A DNA stretch of 7,792 nucleotides from Rubrobacter sp. (GTDB taxonomy: Bacteria; Actinomycetota; Rubrobacteria; Rubrobacterales; Rubrobacteraceae): positions 1-7,792 of the forward strand of contig JADDKG010000128.1 in NCBI GenBank assembly GCA_020253895.1, written 5' to 3'. The notes below the pieces were generated by a model, which was not told the origin of the DNA, did no database searches, and was given only the letters and a program-made list of their open reading frames with translations. Made by a program: the position numbers and the translations under genes. Positions 5,456 through 7,792 of this stretch are shown piece after piece; positions within the stretch are counted from its first letter, which is position 1, and every line of letters begins with the position of its first letter.

Positions 5456-7507
5456 ATGCTGCATCCCGAGTACCTGGACACCGAGTCCGGCCCCATCGGC
5501 CGGGCGGTGACCAGCGAGGAGTACCCGGCGACCGCCCACGAGTTCTACTTCTGGACCGCCGAGACCGAGGCGGCCCGCAGGCTGGACATCGGGCACATCG
5601 TGGCCGCCGAGAGCGAGGACGCAACCGCGGTGGCCGTGCTGGACGACCCCCGCCGCTACTCGGACCTGCAGAGCTTCCTCGACGACTTCTACGCCCACGA
5701 CGGCGACGCCGCGCTGGAGCCGCTCTCCGAGCGGACAGAGATCCTGGTCTTCCGCGCCCGGGTGCTCGCCACCCGGCACCGGCAGCCTGGCAGGAATTCC
5801 CGCCGGCCGGTGCGCAGCGGGCCGGTCTACTTCGCCACTAGGGAGGCCATAGAGTTCGCCCTGGGGGTGGAGGACTTCTCGGGCACCCCCATCCCCATGC
5901 TGCTGCACGAGAACGGCAACGAGCGCGGCGGACGCCCCCAGCGCACCCCGCTCTACGTGGACGAGGACTACCTGCTCGGCCCGGAGGCCGGGCACCTCAA
6001 CATCACCGGCATGAGCGGGCTCTCCACCAAGACCAGCCACGCCCTGTTCACCATCGCCAGCATCTTCCAGCGCTCCCGCAGGAAGGTAGCCGCCCTCATG
6101 TTCAACGTAAAGGGCGCCGACCTGCTGTTTCTGGACAAGCCCATCGAGGTAGATCCCGGGGAGGACCCGGAGCTCGCCGCCCGCTACGAGCGGGCCGGGC
6201 AGCGGGGCCTCAGCCCGGAGGAGCGCGAGATGTACCGGGAGCTCGGGCTCCGGACCGAGCCCTTCGAGAACCTGCGTATCTTCGCCCCGCTGAGGCCCGG
6301 GCTGGACCCGGGCGGGGAGGTCGTGTACGCCCGGGACCTCGACGCCCGGCGCCTGAACACCCTGCGCAACGCCCGCGGGGAGGACTACTGCGTGTACCCC
6401 ATCGTCTGGGACCTCGCCGAGATCCTCCCGTACGCCGGCAGGATCTTCGAGCACTCCGACTACGACGACAAGTTCCGGGGCTTCGTGGAGACCCTGCGGG
6501 CCGACGGGGTCGGCACCATGGACGGCTTCTTCAAGAAGATGCGCCAGATCCAGGACTACTTCGAAGAGGAGGAGGGCCGCAGCAGCTGGCGCGGGCACAA
6601 CCGGATGACCATACATAAGGTCTGGAACCGGTTCAACGGCCTTCCCAGCAAGTGCGGCGGCCTCCTGGTGCACGGCAGGGTGGACTACGACGGCTCCCCC
6701 CACGTCGAGGAGGCCTTCACCGACCGCGAGATGCGGGTGGTGGACATCTCCCGGCTCACCGGGGTGCCGCAGGACCTCGTCGTCACCAAGGTGATAGAGA
6801 GGATCTGGGAGAAGGCCGAGCGGGGCGAGCTGGGGGTGGATAAGCTCATCATCTTCGTGGACGAGCTGAACAAGTACGCCCCCTCCGGGGCGGCTTCCTC
6901 CCCCCTGCGGGAGACGCTGGTGGACATCTCGGCCCGCGGGCGGCACCTGAACCTGACGCTCTTCGGGGCCCAGCAGTTCCGCAGCAAGGTGCACGACGAG
7001 GTGGTGGGCAACGCGGCCACCAGCCTCTACGGGCGCATCGGGGACGAGGAGCTCTCGGGCGCCAGCTACCGCTCCTTCTCGGCCACCACCCGCGACGAGC
7101 TGCTGCAGCTGGAGAAGGGTCGCCTGCTGCTGCGGCACGCCCACTACGCGGTGCCTGTCTTCGGCCGGTTCCCGCGGCCGCCGGTGCTGATGGGCAAGCA
7201 GGGGACGGACATCTTCGGCCAGCAGCAGGTGGACCTCGCCACCGAGGTGCACAGCGTGATGCGGCGGATGATGAGCCGCCCGCCGACGCTGCAGGAGATC
7301 CGGGCCGACCTGGACGGGGAGTCCCCCGAGCGGGTGCACGAGGCGCTCGACGCTCTGCGGGCGGCCTTCCGGAGCGGCCGCGGGCCCAAGAACCCCTACG
7401 AGAGCCTGAAGCGCAACCTGCACAGGAGGAGGCAGAGCCCGGCGGAGAGGTGGGGCCCCTCCGAGCAGGGGCTTCTCGCCAACGTCGAGCGGCTGCGGGG
7501 GGACTGA
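5456..7507 (+). CDS. herA: HerA-type ATPase / DNA translocase partner of NurA
   Basis: The product has 683 residues, somewhat longer than archaeal HerA (about 500). HerA is a hexameric ring motor of the HerA/FtsK superfamily that pumps double-stranded DNA into the bound NurA dimer. Residues 12-110 look like a HAS-barrel ('GPIGRAV', 'GHIVAAES', 'VAVLDDP'). The P-loop is at about 183-194, 'TGMSGLSTKTS' with Lys192; it lacks the glycine that normally precedes the lysine. Walker B is 'LIIFVDELNKY' (465-474, Asp469/Glu470). 'ARGRHLNL' followed by 'TLFGAQQFRS' (493-510) provides the sensor Gln and arginine-finger candidates. Residues 230-390 are an expanded helical insertion with many Glu/Arg. Residues 610-683 are a C-terminal helical, basic tail ('LKRNLHRRRQ'). 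The gene begins six bases after nurA, with GGAGG at 5442-5446. No frameshift or truncation is seen. Confidence 0.88.
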   Translation: MLHPEYLDTESGPIGRAVTSEEYPATAHEFYFWTAETEAARRLDIGHIVAAESEDATAVAVLDDPRRYSDLQSFLDDFYAHDGDAALEPLSERTEILVFRARVLATRHRQPGRNSRRPVRSGPVYFATREAIEFALGVEDFSGTPIPMLLHENGNERGGRPQRTPLYVDEDYLLGPEAGHLNITGMSGLSTKTSHALFTIASIFQRSRRKVAALMFNVKGADLLFLDKPIEVDPGEDPELAARYERAGQRGLSPEEREMYRELGLRTEPFENLRIFAPLRPGLDPGGEVVYARDLDARRLNTLRNARGEDYCVYPIVWDLAEILPYAGRIFEHSDYDDKFRGFVETLRADGVGTMDGFFKKMRQIQDYFEEEEGRSSWRGHNRMTIHKVWNRFNGLPSKCGGLLVHGRVDYDGSPHVEEAFTDREMRVVDISRLTGVPQDLVVTKVIERIWEKAERGELGVDKLIIFVDELNKYAPSGAASSPLRETLVDISARGRHLNLTLFGAQQFRSKVHDEVVGNAATSLYGRIGDEELSGASYRSFSATTRDELLQLEKGRLLLRHAHYAVPVFGRFPRPPVLMGKQGTDIFGQQQVDLATEVHSVMRRMMSRPPTLQEIRADLDGESPERVHEALDALRAAFRSGRGPKNPYESLKRNLHRRRQSPAERWGPSEQGLLANVERLRGD

Positions 7508-7508
7508 G

Positions 7509-7787
7509 GTGCGCGGGGAGTACAAGACGCCGGGCGGCAAGCTGGTCGCGGCGGACCTGGAGGTCGCCGGGGGGCGGCTGCGCTCGGTGAGGATAAGCGG
7601 GGACTTCTTCCTGGAGCCGCCCGAGGCGCTGGAGAGCATCGCGGGGGCGCTGGAGGGCGCCCCCGCGGATGCGGGCGAGGGGGATCTGGCCGCCCGCATC
7701 CGCGGGGCGCTCCCGGAGGGGACCGAGATGGTCGGGTTCTCCGCCGAGGCGGTGGCCCGGGCGGTGCGGAGGGCGCTCTCCCGATGA
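7509..7787 (+). CDS. Stand-alone lipoate-protein ligase accessory domain (LplB-like)
   Basis: The product has 92 residues and matches the C-terminal domain of lipoate-protein ligases. In some archaea and bacteria this domain is a separate small protein that pairs with the catalytic subunit and is needed for lipoyl adenylation (Thermoplasma LplB is the known example). It opens with 'YKTPGGKLVAADLEV', then 'GRLRSVRISGDFFLEP' (the GDFFL turn is the family signature), a helix 'EALESIAGALEG', and a last helix 'SAEAVARAVRRAL'. The GTG start at 7509 lies one base after the herA stop, with a G-rich string at 7497-7503 as possible ribosome binding site. Its stop overlaps the next start (ATGA at 7784-7787), so the pair is likely translationally coupled. 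It serves lipoylation of 2-oxoacid dehydrogenase or glycine-cleavage proteins, not DNA repair. Confidence 0.85.
   Translation: MRGEYKTPGGKLVAADLEVAGGRLRSVRISGDFFLEPPEALESIAGALEGAPADAGEGDLAARIRGALPEGTEMVGFSAEAVARAVRRALSR
7768..7773 (+). promoter_or_regulatory. Ribosome binding site of the gene starting at 7784
   Basis: GGAGGG, ten bases before ATG 7784. It is the main sequence evidence that a gene begins at the window edge. Confidence 0.5.
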
Positions 7788-7792
7788 TGAGG
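7784..7792 (+). CDS. Start of next gene, predicted lipoate-protein ligase A (partial)
   Basis: Only three codons (ATG ATG AGG) are inside the window. GGAGGG at 7768-7773 sits ten bases upstream of the first ATG, a good ribosome binding site inside the preceding gene. The four-base overlap and the nature of that gene predict the catalytic lipoate-protein ligase subunit here; none of its protein motifs can be seen. Confidence 0.45.

Noticed and set aside
5429..7699. Minus-strand open frame of 756 codons opposite herA
   Set aside because: It is antisense to a gene with clear HerA motifs. Its translation is Pro/Gly/Val/His-rich and has no domain pattern; this is what GC-rich coding DNA produces on the opposite strand.
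1..7792. CRISPR array, insertion sequence, tRNA or prophage signals
   Set aside because: No spaced direct repeats, terminal inverted repeats with a transposase, cloverleaf sequence or phage structural genes were seen, and base composition is even across the window.

Overview
The window is very GC-rich, has GTG as well as ATG starts, and is densely packed. Its gene content suggests a thermophilic or deep-branching actinobacterium. A Rubrobacter-like host is my best guess, from general gene style rather than from any marker gene; there is no rRNA, tRNA or mobile element to anchor it.

Left part (1-2258). A truncated plus-strand gene ends at 350 and encodes the C-terminal part of a DUF4352-like, immunoglobulin-fold-type domain. 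It meets a minus-strand gene for a secreted CAP/SCP-family protein (347-871) so tightly that both stop codons lie in one CTAG. Two more minus-strand genes follow. One (944-1684) encodes an unrecognised protein with a long charged helical N-terminus and two C-terminal membrane helices. The other (1767-2258) encodes a small membrane protein with two membrane helices and a winged-helix-like tail.

Right part (2379-7792), all on the plus strand. An M20-family metallodipeptidase (2379-3731) overlaps by 4 nt an unrecognised 190-residue protein (3728-4300). After a 33-bp gap carrying a strong -10-like box almost touching the ATG, a NurA-type nuclease gene (4334-5449) and a HerA-type hexameric ATPase/translocase gene (5456-7507) lie 6 nt apart. 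This is a bacterial version of the DNA end-resection pair best known from archaea. One nucleotide after herA comes a small gene for a stand-alone lipoate-protein ligase accessory domain (7509-7787). Its stop overlaps (ATGA) the start of a further gene that runs off the window and is predicted to be the catalytic lipoate ligase.

How the genes work together. NurA and HerA are expected to form one complex in which HerA pumps DNA into the nuclease. The lipoate ligase pieces are probably only co-transcribed with it. The dipeptidase and its partner form a separate translational unit upstream, which may read through into nurA-herA. No CRISPR array, insertion sequence, prophage gene or convincing intrinsic terminator was seen. 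The most notable points are the complete bacterial NurA-HerA pair with an unusual HerA P-loop, the split lipoate ligase directly behind it, and the near-leaderless promoter arrangement.
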